Shown here piece by piece: positions 1-5,964 of a DNA stretch of 10,077 bases. The stretch comes from Spirochaetia bacterium (GTDB lineage Bacteria; Spirochaetota; Spirochaetia; Sphaerochaetales; Sphaerochaetaceae), in assembly GCA_900769955.1 (NCBI GenBank), contig CAAGIP010000172.1:1-10077 (forward strand), given 5' to 3'. The notes beneath the pieces are model-generated. The model did no database searches. It saw nothing but the letters and a program-made list of their open reading frames with translations, and was not told the DNA's origin. The stretch's first letter is position 1. Each line of letters starts with the position of its first letter. The translations under genes and the position numbers were made by a program.

Positions 1-651
1 GATGGGGATTTCAGCTATGACTTCTCAAAGCTGACCTACGGCTTCCTCGGATACCCTGTTTCCCAGACTGCGGACATCACATTCTGCAATGCGGATCTCG
101 TACCGGTAGGTGAGGACCAGGTACCTCATCTGGAGTTCTCCAGAAAGCTCGTGAGGAAGTTCAATGAGCTCTACGGAACATCCATCACCGTTCCTGACTA
201 CAAACTCTCATCGGTTCCCCGTCTGGCAGGCCTTGACGGTAATACGAAGATGGGTAAGTCCCTCGGCAATGCACTCTACCTTTCAGACACTCCTGAGGAG
301 GTCTGGAACAAGGTAAGAAACGCAAAGACCGATACCAACAGGATAAGCGTTAAGATTCCGGGTAATCCCGATGTGTGCGCAGTCTATCACTACCATGAAG
401 CATTCAATGCGGAAGAAAAGGACAATGTATGCTCAATGTGCAAGAATGCGGCAATGGGATGCGTGGCATGCAAGAAGCTGCTGAACGAGAAGCTCAACGC
501 CCTCCTCGATCCCATGAGGGAGCGCAGGGCAAAGTATGAAGCAAATCCTTCCCTGGTAAAGGAAATCGTTGCGGAAGGCACAAAGAAGGCCAATGAGATC
601 GGAAACGAGAACATCAGAGTCATAAAGGAAAAGATGCACGTCACTATGTGA
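1..651 (+). CDS. trpS: Tryptophanyl-tRNA synthetase, C-terminal part (5' end outside window)
   Basis: Class I aminoacyl-tRNA synthetase that charges tRNA-Trp in the cytoplasm. The frame is open from base 1 and gives 216 residues; a full TrpRS is about 330-350, so the Rossmann N-terminus with the HIGH motif lies upstream. Visible family marks are VGEDQ at fragment residues 36-40 and the ATP-binding signature KMGKS at residues 83-87 (bases 247-261), a KMSKS variant with Gly in the third place. The C-terminal half has five cysteines (codons at 376, 430, 439, 460, 469). Four of them fit C-x20-C-x6-C-x2-C, very like the [4Fe-4S] motif that I recall from Thermotoga maritima TrpRS (C-x22-C-x6-C-x2-C). 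The gene ends in TGA and is followed directly by its own terminator, so it is transcribed separately from the next operon. Identity is secure; the cluster is inferred. Confidence 0.96.
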   Translation, partial: DGDFSYDFSKLTYGFLGYPVSQTADITFCNADLVPVGEDQVPHLEFSRKLVRKFNELYGTSITVPDYKLSSVPRLAGLDGNTKMGKSLGNALYLSDTPEEVWNKVRNAKTDTNRISVKIPGNPDVCAVYHYHEAFNAEEKDNVCSMCKNAAMGCVACKKLLNEKLNALLDPMRERRAKYEANPSLVKEIVAEGTKKANEIGNENIRVIKEKMHVTM

Positions 652-660
652 CAGTTGTTA

Positions 661-701
661 AGCCCTCAGCTATTAAAAACAGGTCTGAGGGCTTCTTTAT
701 T
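661..701 (+). terminator. Intrinsic terminator of trpS
   Basis: A perfect 9-bp stem, agccctcag (661-669) with ctgagggct (685-693), encloses a 15-base loop. It is followed by a T-rich stretch (ttctttatt). It begins 10 bases after the trpS stop codon, the expected place for a Rho-independent terminator. Confidence 0.9.
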
Positions 702-727
702 GTACAAACTTTGTTTATTATTTGTAC
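702..727. repeat. Short inverted repeat, 7-bp arms
   Basis: The arms gtacaaa (702-708) and tttgtac (721-727) are perfect reverse complements around a 12-base AT-rich spacer. The repeat lies between the trpS terminator and the promoter of the secreted-protein operon. It could be a regulator site, but arms this short in AT-rich DNA may be chance. Confidence 0.3.
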
Positions 728-744
728 GTGTGACATAAGAAAAC

Positions 745-776
745 TATCTCAAATCAAGAAATATCGAATTGAGATA
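745..776. promoter_or_regulatory. Inverted repeat upstream of the secreted-protein promoter; possible operator
   Basis: The arms tatctcaaatc (745-755) and gaattgagata (766-776) are reverse complements at 10 of 11 positions, including an uninterrupted 8-bp outer part. The spacer is 10 bases. The site ends 28 bases before the -35 hexamer at 805, a usual position for an activator or repressor dyad. No T-tract follows, so it does not look like a second terminator. Its binding protein is unknown. Confidence 0.45.
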
Positions 777-804
777 AAATAATTCACTTTTTATTTAATA
801 TCAT

Positions 805-833
805 TTGACACAAGTTTTACACTGTTTTATTAT
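805..833 (+). promoter_or_regulatory. Sigma-70-type promoter of the five-gene secreted-protein operon
   Basis: A perfect -35 TTGACA (805-810), a 17-base spacer and a -10 TATTAT (828-833) match the housekeeping consensus at 11 of 12 positions. Initiation about seven bases past the -10 falls at base 840, the A of the first gene's ATG. The transcript is therefore predicted to be leaderless. Confidence 0.75.
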
Positions 834-839
834 TAAATC

Positions 840-1406
840 ATGAAACAGAGGGGCCTGATCATTCTAGCGGTATTATTTGCACTTATTCCGCATGTTTTGT
901 TTGCTGAAACAGCAGCTTCCATCACCCAGAGTGTAACAGTCGGAAAGTATTCCGCAGTGGCATTTACATCCCTTCCTGTATCCAATTATACTCAGTTCAA
1001 TCTCTATAAATGTGATCCCTCGTATGAAAACATACTCTCAAAAGAGGATAGTGCGTCAAACTATTTTTCAAGTAATAAACAGATGCTCATTACAAATGCA
1101 GATGAACTGATTTATCTTTCAGTTGCCACGAATACGGCAGTTTCCATAAAGATGGAAGTAAAACCTAATGAAACCGGAAAAAAAGGTCTCACGGATGGAC
1201 ACGGAAACAATATACCGTTCTATATTTATAATGCTGAGATAAGTCAGGGCTTCTGCAATACATTAGTCCAGAAAACATTTACCCCGACCACGGACCGTGT
1301 TTATTCATATCCTCTGATTCTTTACGTCGAGAAAAGTGATGTGGAAGGAAAGACCAGCGGAACATACAGAGGAATCATAGAGCTGGAAATAACTTCTCAG
1401 GGTTAG
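840..1406 (+). CDS. Secreted protein of unknown function, operon gene 1
   Basis: 188 residues; I do not recognise the family. Residues 1-22 form a classic signal peptide: basic start (K2, R4), a hydrophobic core from L6, and likely cleavage after LFA22 before E23. No lipobox is seen, so the product should be periplasmic, exported or surface-located. The mature part is polar with alternating hydrophobic stretches, as in beta-sandwich proteins, and holds two cysteines (in YKCDPS and GFCNT) that could form a disulfide. It ends with SGTYRGIIELEITSQG, the tail pattern shared by all five operon products. There is no Shine-Dalgarno sequence before the ATG, and the predicted transcription start coincides with that ATG. 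It is the first gene of the operon, and gene 2 begins 13 bases after its stop. Confidence 0.85.
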   Translation: MKQRGLIILAVLFALIPHVLFAETAASITQSVTVGKYSAVAFTSLPVSNYTQFNLYKCDPSYENILSKEDSASNYFSSNKQMLITNADELIYLSVATNTAVSIKMEVKPNETGKKGLTDGHGNNIPFYIYNAEISQGFCNTLVQKTFTPTTDRVYSYPLILYVEKSDVEGKTSGTYRGIIELEITSQG

Positions 1407-1419
1407 GAGGAAGCTGAAT

Positions 1420-1956
1420 ATGAAGAAAATCATGATTGCCATACTGCTTGTCTTCCTGTCCTGCCCCGTGTTTGCCAAAGTTGTAGGAACTGATGCGAGG
1501 AGTTTTTCATTTACACTTAAAAAGGATATCTCAAAACCCTTTGAAGTCATGTTTGTTGATAAGAACTCCGATCCGTATTCCCTGAACAGAATTCAGGAAC
1601 CTGTCATAAACCTGTCTTCATCACTTGAACTGGCGTATTATCTGGTTTTTGCCGTTAAGGAACAGAAGGCACACTATTCAGTAAATATCAGAATCCTTCC
1701 TTTCAGGAAGGATGAGACGATTCTTAATGCGAATGTTTATATTTCAGATGATAATTCGACGCAGAGAAGTTCTTCAACTGAAATACCTGCAACTGGGCTG
1801 AATTATACAATATCAGGTGATTATGGCCCTGAGACGGTTACAGGAGAACCTGAGTACTATTTCTTCGGATTTTTCTATTCATTTCCTGAAACATTGGAAT
1901 TGGCTCATGGTAAATATTTATCCGATGTTACAGTGGAGGTGAATGTTGAAAATTAA
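1420..1956 (+). CDS. Secreted protein of unknown function, operon gene 2
   Basis: 178 residues; family not recognised. The start has a strong aggagg ribosome site (1405-1410, overlapping the stop of gene 1) nine bases upstream. Residues 1-19 are a signal peptide: K2, K3, a hydrophobic core, and a signal peptidase I site after VFA19. C15 in FLSC is not a good lipobox, though loose spirochaetal lipoboxes exist, so a lipoprotein is a minor alternative. The mature chain alternates polar and hydrophobic residues, and no catalytic motif is visible. The C-terminus, HGKYLSDVTVEVNVEN, fits the shared G-x-Y tail. Its last 14 bases overlap gene 3, so the two are probably translationally coupled. Confidence 0.85.
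   Translation: MKKIMIAILLVFLSCPVFAKVVGTDARSFSFTLKKDISKPFEVMFVDKNSDPYSLNRIQEPVINLSSSLELAYYLVFAVKEQKAHYSVNIRILPFRKDETILNANVYISDDNSTQRSSSTEIPATGLNYTISGDYGPETVTGEPEYYFFGFFYSFPETLELAHGKYLSDVTVEVNVEN
1935..1942 (+). promoter_or_regulatory. Ribosome binding site of operon gene 3, spacing bears on start choice
   Basis: ggaggtga lies inside the 3' end of gene 2. Only three bases separate the ggagg core from the ATG at 1943, which is short. The next codon, an in-frame TTG at 1946, lies six bases from the core and would be better spaced. The choice changes the protein by one residue only. Confidence 0.6.
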
Positions 1957-2659
1957 AGCATTGATACTGGCAATGATATTCATTTCCCTGTCGTCCTTAC
2001 TTTTTGCGGTCGGAGCCGATCAGTCTTCGTTTGAGATTTCAGCATACAAAAACAGAACTTATCAAACAGAAGGTGTTCTCAGCGTGAGAGTTGTGGAGTG
2101 GGTTACCAAAACCAATAAGACTGTTTCCGGTATCGGAACAGCCTCTTACAGAATACCTGAAAACAGAATCGGTGATCCGGAGCTTGATTTTTTCTCCATT
2201 TATTTAAAATCAAATCTGAAAAACCGTGTTACCGTAACTGTTACAAGTACTGACTTCGTCAATCCAGGGTCAGACGTGAAGATAAAGACCGGTTTTACCA
2301 GGTGGACGAGGCCTGAGAAAGTATTCAATTCCGGAGTTGTACAGGAAGATTATAATTATTATATATATGAATATACTACTACCTACCAGGAGATTAATGC
2401 TAATACCTTCACATTCTACAATCGTTACAGGAAGGTCCCCTGTGATTCTCAGGGCATAATTGAAGGGGATTTCCCTGATGAGTATGAGGTATTTGGCGGG
2501 TACAGTGGACTGGAGGTGGTTCCGGGAATCGCCACAGGGTATACTCCAGGCGAATTTGAAGTTGTCTATCGCTGTCCCATATCTCCGGAGGATTATGCCA
2601 GATTGCCTGAAGGCGTTGAGTTCGTTTCGACAGTTACGATCAGTATAGGAGTTGAATGA
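1943..2659 (+). CDS. Secreted protein of unknown function, operon gene 3
   Basis: 238 residues; family not recognised. It starts within the last codons of gene 2 and ends in an ATGA overlap with gene 4, so it is translated as part of a coupled set. Start could be ATG 1943 or TTG 1946. Residues 1-22 look like a signal peptide (K3, K5, long hydrophobic core, LFA22 before VGAD). The mature part has many strand-like segments, for example NRVTVTVTST, a tyrosine-rich segment near the middle (NYYIYEYTTTYQ), and two cysteines (PCDS and RCPI). The end reads EGVEFVSTVTISIGVE, a version of the operon's shared tail. The features suggest an extracytoplasmic beta-rich structural or adhesive protein; that role is inferred. 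Confidence 0.83.
   Translation: MLKIKALILAMIFISLSSLLFAVGADQSSFEISAYKNRTYQTEGVLSVRVVEWVTKTNKTVSGIGTASYRIPENRIGDPELDFFSIYLKSNLKNRVTVTVTSTDFVNPGSDVKIKTGFTRWTRPEKVFNSGVVQEDYNYYIYEYTTTYQEINANTFTFYNRYRKVPCDSQGIIEGDFPDEYEVFGGYSGLEVVPGIATGYTPGEFEVVYRCPISPEDYARLPEGVEFVSTVTISIGVE
2647..2651 (+). promoter_or_regulatory. Ribosome binding site of operon gene 4, two candidate ATGs
   Basis: aggag precedes two successive in-frame ATGs. It is four bases from the one at 2656 (overlapping the gene 3 stop as ATGA) and seven from the one at 2659. The second spacing is more usual. The proteins differ only by one N-terminal Met. Confidence 0.6.
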
Positions 2660-3270
2660 TGAGGAAGAAAACAATTGCTTTGATGATTCTGTTCCTTGTC
2701 ATGTTCACTCTGCCTGCAGGGAATCAGAAATATGTCGGAGGTCTGAGCAGGGGCTTCACCATCGAAGGCGGTGTGGGTAAGTACAATCAGATATTCGTAA
2801 GTCTCATCACCAATGCAAAAAACTTTGACAAAACTACGACCGGTATCCCCTTCAATGTTACGGATCCCACATTCGCTTATACTCAGATTCTGGGCGGAGG
2901 CCGACAGATCGGAAGCTGGTCTATCGCAACCAATTATTCGAATGTAACCATTACCATATCTGCAACGGATTTGGTCTGTGCCGTGGATACATCGCATCCT
3001 CTGAAGTATAATATCGATTTCCATATCATGTATGCCACTTTCAAAGCGGATGGCAGCTTCGATTCCAACGTCCATAAGGATTTTATAGTTCCGAGTGGCA
3101 GTACGAAGGTTTTCAGAATAGATAACCACCTGGGAGATGAACCGTTTCCGGTCGTTTCCTATGACCAGGATATAAGGGTGTACCTTGCCAAAGGAGTGAA
3201 TCCTGAGGATGAGAAATATCCTTACGGCTTTTATCAGAGTACTGTTACGATACAGGTTTCAGGAGACTGA
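2656..3270 (+). CDS. Secreted protein of unknown function, operon gene 4
   Basis: 204 residues from the first ATG, or 203 from the better-spaced ATG at 2659; family not recognised. The N-terminus MMRKK followed by a hydrophobic stretch to LPA21 is a signal peptide, with likely cleavage before GNQ. The mature protein is rich in Gly, Ser, Thr and aromatic residues. A segment near residues 94-115 (WSIATNYSNVTITISATDL) has counterparts in genes 1 and 3, suggesting one fold. The C-terminus YGFYQSTVTIQVSGD is the clearest case of the shared tail and resembles the last strand of pilin-type domains such as spore coat protein U. No enzyme motif is seen, and the only cysteine is one near the centre. 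It probably acts outside the cytoplasm with its operon partners. Confidence 0.84.
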   Translation: MMRKKTIALMILFLVMFTLPAGNQKYVGGLSRGFTIEGGVGKYNQIFVSLITNAKNFDKTTTGIPFNVTDPTFAYTQILGGGRQIGSWSIATNYSNVTITISATDLVCAVDTSHPLKYNIDFHIMYATFKADGSFDSNVHKDFIVPSGSTKVFRIDNHLGDEPFPVVSYDQDIRVYLAKGVNPEDEKYPYGFYQSTVTIQVSGD

Positions 3271-3272
3271 AG

Positions 3273-4547
3273 ATGAAAAATGTTCTTTCTCTCATATTAA
3301 TGCTTATCATGTGTGGTGCTGTTTCTGCTGAACCAACTTATTTCATGGAACAGAAATCAAGCTGTTTCAATGTTGATCTGGGCTCTACAACGTATGTTCA
3401 TCATGATGATAATGCAACATTTATGAATGTTAATCCAAGTGTTCCGCAGTACTACGGTGATAACCAGATTATCAGCGTAATAGGTGTTGAAGGCTCATCG
3501 CAAGAAACTGTGCTGGATTTTGTGTTTACAGGTACTGACTGGTATTACATCCTTAACGGGACCGACACCAGATACAGAAGGCCTTTTGGTATCGATCTGG
3601 TTGTCCGAGTGAATGTCGGAACAGACGGTAAAATTGATCATCAGACTTATTCCAAAGTGGTTCATCTGGGGCGTCAGGCTTCAGGTACCGGAGACATTGC
3701 AGCTTCTGTAACTCTTCCCCAAACTGACGGGAAAAAGAAATTCAACGGGAAAAAGATAAAAGCAGCCTGGCTGGATGTTGTCCTTGTAATGGATCCTTTC
3801 GTAAATACAGAAACAGGTCTCATAAGTGAGAATGGAGTGGACATAACCGACGCGTCAAACACTAAATATGGTTATGTAATAGGTTCTGATGATATTTATA
3901 CCACCTCATTCAAAGTTGATGTGAGAAATACGGGCGAAAGCTTCTTATTCAATATGAATGGATATTATCAGCGGAAAAGTCCCGGGGTAAGCGATGATGG
4001 CTTTTCTTCCATTGTAAGCGTATTTCCAAATGCCAATGCAACCAGCTTTGATGTTAAGTCACTCAAAGCCGACAACAGTTCATTAAGCAGCGAGACCGTG
4101 ATCGGAGGATATAACTTCACGACAAACAGTAAAACATCGAACAATAAGTTCGACGTAAATTCCGCAAAAGTATATTTCTTTGCATCATCAAGTCCGAACG
4201 GAAGTGTTTCCGGTGATAAGTTCGTTCTTAAATACGTAAGTCCCATATCAGGTGTTACGGTATCGAATCTGAACAAGTTCAACTCAGTTACATATGAGAT
4301 TGGACTTAAAGGAGTTTCTAAGATAACCAAATGGTTTGACGGGACAGACAAATTCGGAACAATTGACCTGTATCAAGATGCACTGCAGGCAACCACACTG
4401 GTTGAGAGAGCTTCAAACCGAGACATGTGGACCATCAGGGTATTTGATGACGGTGAAATACTTCTGAGAATTATTGGTGATGTCGATGATCTTTCCGCAG
4501 GACGATATCGATCTGATATCTACTTCCATGTAGTTACGGACTGGTAA
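3273..4547 (+). CDS. Large secreted protein of unknown function, operon gene 5
   Basis: 424 residues, about twice the length of the four genes before it; family not recognised. An aggaga site (3261-3266) lies six bases from the ATG, and only two bases separate it from the stop of gene 4. Residues 1-19 form a signal peptide with cleavage after VSA19, before EPT. The mature chain is Asn/Ser/Asp-rich with many short strand-like segments. It may hold two domains, roughly residues 20-210 and 215-424. It ends with AGRYRSDIYFHVVTDW, again the G-x-Y tail, here with a terminal Trp. Being last, longest and in the same style, it could be a tip, anchor or adhesin subunit built with the smaller ones; that is speculation from layout. 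A terminator follows nine bases after the stop. Confidence 0.86.
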   Translation: MKNVLSLILMLIMCGAVSAEPTYFMEQKSSCFNVDLGSTTYVHHDDNATFMNVNPSVPQYYGDNQIISVIGVEGSSQETVLDFVFTGTDWYYILNGTDTRYRRPFGIDLVVRVNVGTDGKIDHQTYSKVVHLGRQASGTGDIAASVTLPQTDGKKKFNGKKIKAAWLDVVLVMDPFVNTETGLISENGVDITDASNTKYGYVIGSDDIYTTSFKVDVRNTGESFLFNMNGYYQRKSPGVSDDGFSSIVSVFPNANATSFDVKSLKADNSSLSSETVIGGYNFTTNSKTSNNKFDVNSAKVYFFASSSPNGSVSGDKFVLKYVSPISGVTVSNLNKFNSVTYEIGLKGVSKITKWFDGTDKFGTIDLYQDALQATTLVERASNRDMWTIRVFDDGEILLRIIGDVDDLSAGRYRSDIYFHVVTDW

Positions 4548-4555
4548 TGTACAGG

Positions 4556-4582
4556 GCCTCTGAATTGTTCAGGGGCTTTTTA
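4556..4582 (+). terminator. Intrinsic terminator of the secreted-protein operon
   Basis: gcctctga (4556-4563) pairs with tcaggggc (4569-4576), with one G-U pair and a possible extra A-T closing the small loop. Five T residues follow (4577-4581). It starts nine bases after the gene 5 stop codon. Confidence 0.88.
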
Positions 4583-4598
4583 AATGTGTTTCCTTTAT

Positions 4599-4631
4599 AA
4601 AAGAAAAAGGCTGGTATCACGTCCACCAGCC
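4599..4631 (-). terminator. Intrinsic terminator of the activase operon (minus strand)
   Basis: Read on the minus strand, a perfect 7-bp stem ggctggt/accagcc (arms 4625-4631 and 4609-4615, 9-base loop) is followed by tttttctttt (4608-4599). It lies 82 bases past the stop of the minus-strand gene ending at 4714. The A-run precedes the stem on the plus strand, so the minus orientation is clear. Confidence 0.88.
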
Positions 4632-4641
4632 AAAGGAGGTG
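4632..4641 (-). other. Anti-Shine-Dalgarno-like sequence in the 3' UTR of the activase mRNA
   Basis: On the minus strand this reads cacctccttt, identical to the usual 3' tail of bacterial 16S rRNA. It lies in the 3' UTR directly before the terminator stem. C-rich, SD-pairing motifs in this setting are typical of some regulatory RNAs. On the plus strand the same bases are a perfect Shine-Dalgarno (aaaggaggtg) for the tiny ORF at 4651. Which reading, if either, matters cannot be told from sequence. Confidence 0.3.
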
Positions 4642-4650
4642 CAAACCAAA

Positions 4651-4674
4651 ATGGTCTACAAAACTACATATTAA
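4651..4674 (+). CDS. Possible 7-codon ORF behind a perfect Shine-Dalgarno
   Basis: ATG at 4651 opens the peptide MVYKTTY and a TAA follows at 4672. Nine bases upstream ends aaaggaggtg (4632-4641), a ten-base complement of the 16S tail and among the strongest ribosome sites in the window. It sits right after the minus-strand terminator stem. No plus-strand promoter is evident, and read-through from the operon would have to pass the terminator at 4556. It may be a leader-type peptide, the stub of a lost gene, or chance. Confidence 0.2.
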   Translation: MVYKTTY

Positions 4675-4713
4675 TTATATGGTTCACTTTTTCTCTTCCG
4701 TCAAGAAAATAAT

Positions 4714-5964
4714 TCAGTCACTTTGCTTATCGAGGTTTTCCCTGGCAACGGCAAGCATAAGCTTGATCCTGTTCTCCTGATTAACCTTGGTCGCGGACGG
4801 ATCATAGTCGATCGGAACGATGTTGCTCTCGGGATATTTTTCCTTCAATGGCCTTATCATTCCCTTGGCGACGATGTGGTTGGGCAGACATCCGAAGGGC
4901 TGCGTGCATACGATGTTGGAGTATCCCTTTTCGATGAGCTCAACCATCTCAGCGGTTAAAAGCCAGCCTTCACCCATCTTGCATCCCAGGTCTATGATGC
5001 CTTCAGTATTGCCCTGAAGCTCCTTTATTGATGCGGGAGCAAGGAAGCCGTTTCTGTGAAGTGCATCCTCAAGGGCCTTCTCAAAGGTGTGGAGGTAGGG
5101 AAGTGCGATGTGCTTCATGAAGAATGCATATCCTGCTTTCCTTCCATAGTACTCATGATCCTTTATGCCGTTGGAAAAGCCGTAGAGGAAGAAGCCGAGC
5201 ATCGGGGGAAGCATTACCTCACAGCCCTCGCTTTCCAGGAACTGTTCAAGACTGTTGTTTCCGAGAGGGGCATACTTCATGTAGATCTCTCCCACGACAC
5301 CTACCTTTACTTTCTTTTCCTTCGTTACCTTTATGGCGGCAAAGTCATCGCTCATCCTGTTGAAGTTCTTCCTGAGGTTATGGCCGAAGTATCCCCTGTT
5401 CTTCCGGTACATTCTTGTGAGTTTCTGTGTCCACTCTTTCACCAGGGCATCGGTTTCACCCTTATTGACTTCATAGGGCCTGACCTGATGGGAGAGCATC
5501 ATGAGCATGTCACCGTAGAGCAGACCGGAAAAGGCCTGCACCAGCATGGGTATTGTAATCTTGAAGCCGGGATTTTTGTTCATTCCCTGGAAGTTGAGGC
5601 TTATCACGGGAATCTGGGGGTATCCTGCTTTTTCAAGTGCCTTGATGAGCAGGAAGTAGTAGTTACTTGCCCTGCAGCCGCCTCCTGTCTGAGTTATCAC
5701 GACGGCACAGCGGTCAGGATCGGCAACTTTGTTTTTTATTGCGTCGATCATCTGTCCGATGACGAGAAGTGCAGGGTAGCACATGTCGTTATGGACGTAC
5801 TTCAGACCTTCCTCGATGACGTGGTGTGAAGTGTTCTCAAGGAGAATGCACTTATACCCATGAATGGCAAAGGGCGCCTTCATGATGTCAAAGTGGATCG
5901 GTGACATATTTGGGATCAGGATCGTGTAATCCTGTTTCATATCCTTTGTGAACGGAGTGCTCAT
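4714..5964 (-). CDS. 2-hydroxyacyl-CoA dehydratase-like subunit (activase partner)
   Basis: 416 residues with the cysteine pattern of the HgdB/BcrB-type family that holds [4Fe-4S] or double-cubane clusters. Visible motifs are YVHNDMCYPALL (C62), TQTGGGCRASNY (C97), DLGCKMGEG (C328) and VCTQPFGCLPNHI (C353, C359). In many anaerobes, as I recall, this segment is the C-terminal third of a single activase-related protein of about 1400 residues; here it is a separate ORF. It should receive electrons from the ATP-driven activase encoded just upstream and use them at an Fe-S cluster. Its substrate is unknown: no CoA transferase, electron-transfer flavoprotein or second dehydratase subunit gene is near. 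The ATG overlaps the upstream stop as ATGA, and a ggagg site seven bases before it lies inside the upstream gene. A terminator follows 82 bases after the stop. Confidence 0.85.
   Translation of the reverse strand: MSTPFTKDMKQDYTILIPNMSPIHFDIMKAPFAIHGYKCILLENTSHHVIEEGLKYVHNDMCYPALLVIGQMIDAIKNKVADPDRCAVVITQTGGGCRASNYYFLLIKALEKAGYPQIPVISLNFQGMNKNPGFKITIPMLVQAFSGLLYGDMLMMLSHQVRPYEVNKGETDALVKEWTQKLTRMYRKNRGYFGHNLRKNFNRMSDDFAAIKVTKEKKVKVGVVGEIYMKYAPLGNNSLEQFLESEGCEVMLPPMLGFFLYGFSNGIKDHEYYGRKAGYAFFMKHIALPYLHTFEKALEDALHRNGFLAPASIKELQGNTEGIIDLGCKMGEGWLLTAEMVELIEKGYSNIVCTQPFGCLPNHIVAKGMIRPLKEKYPESNIVPIDYDPSATKVNQENRIKLMLAVARENLDKQSD

Noticed and set aside
1461..1467. Operon gene 2 product as a lipoprotein through C15
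   Set aside because: FLSC is a poor lipobox and a good signal peptidase I site (VFA19) follows, so simple secretion is preferred.
2593..3129. A 178-codon minus-strand ORF across operon genes 3 and 4
   Set aside because: The plus-strand genes there have signal peptides, ribosome sites and coupled stops; the minus ORF has none of these.
4651..4713. Idea that the strong Shine-Dalgarno marks the left end of an insertion sequence or transposase remnant
   Set aside because: The frame stops after seven codons, the codons after the stop resemble no transposase, and I see no terminal repeats or target duplication.
5056..5829. A 257-codon plus-strand ORF opposite the 416-residue dehydratase-like gene
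   Set aside because: It lies entirely antisense to a gene with clear family motifs, has no ribosome site, and has the scattered Cys/His composition of a shadow frame.
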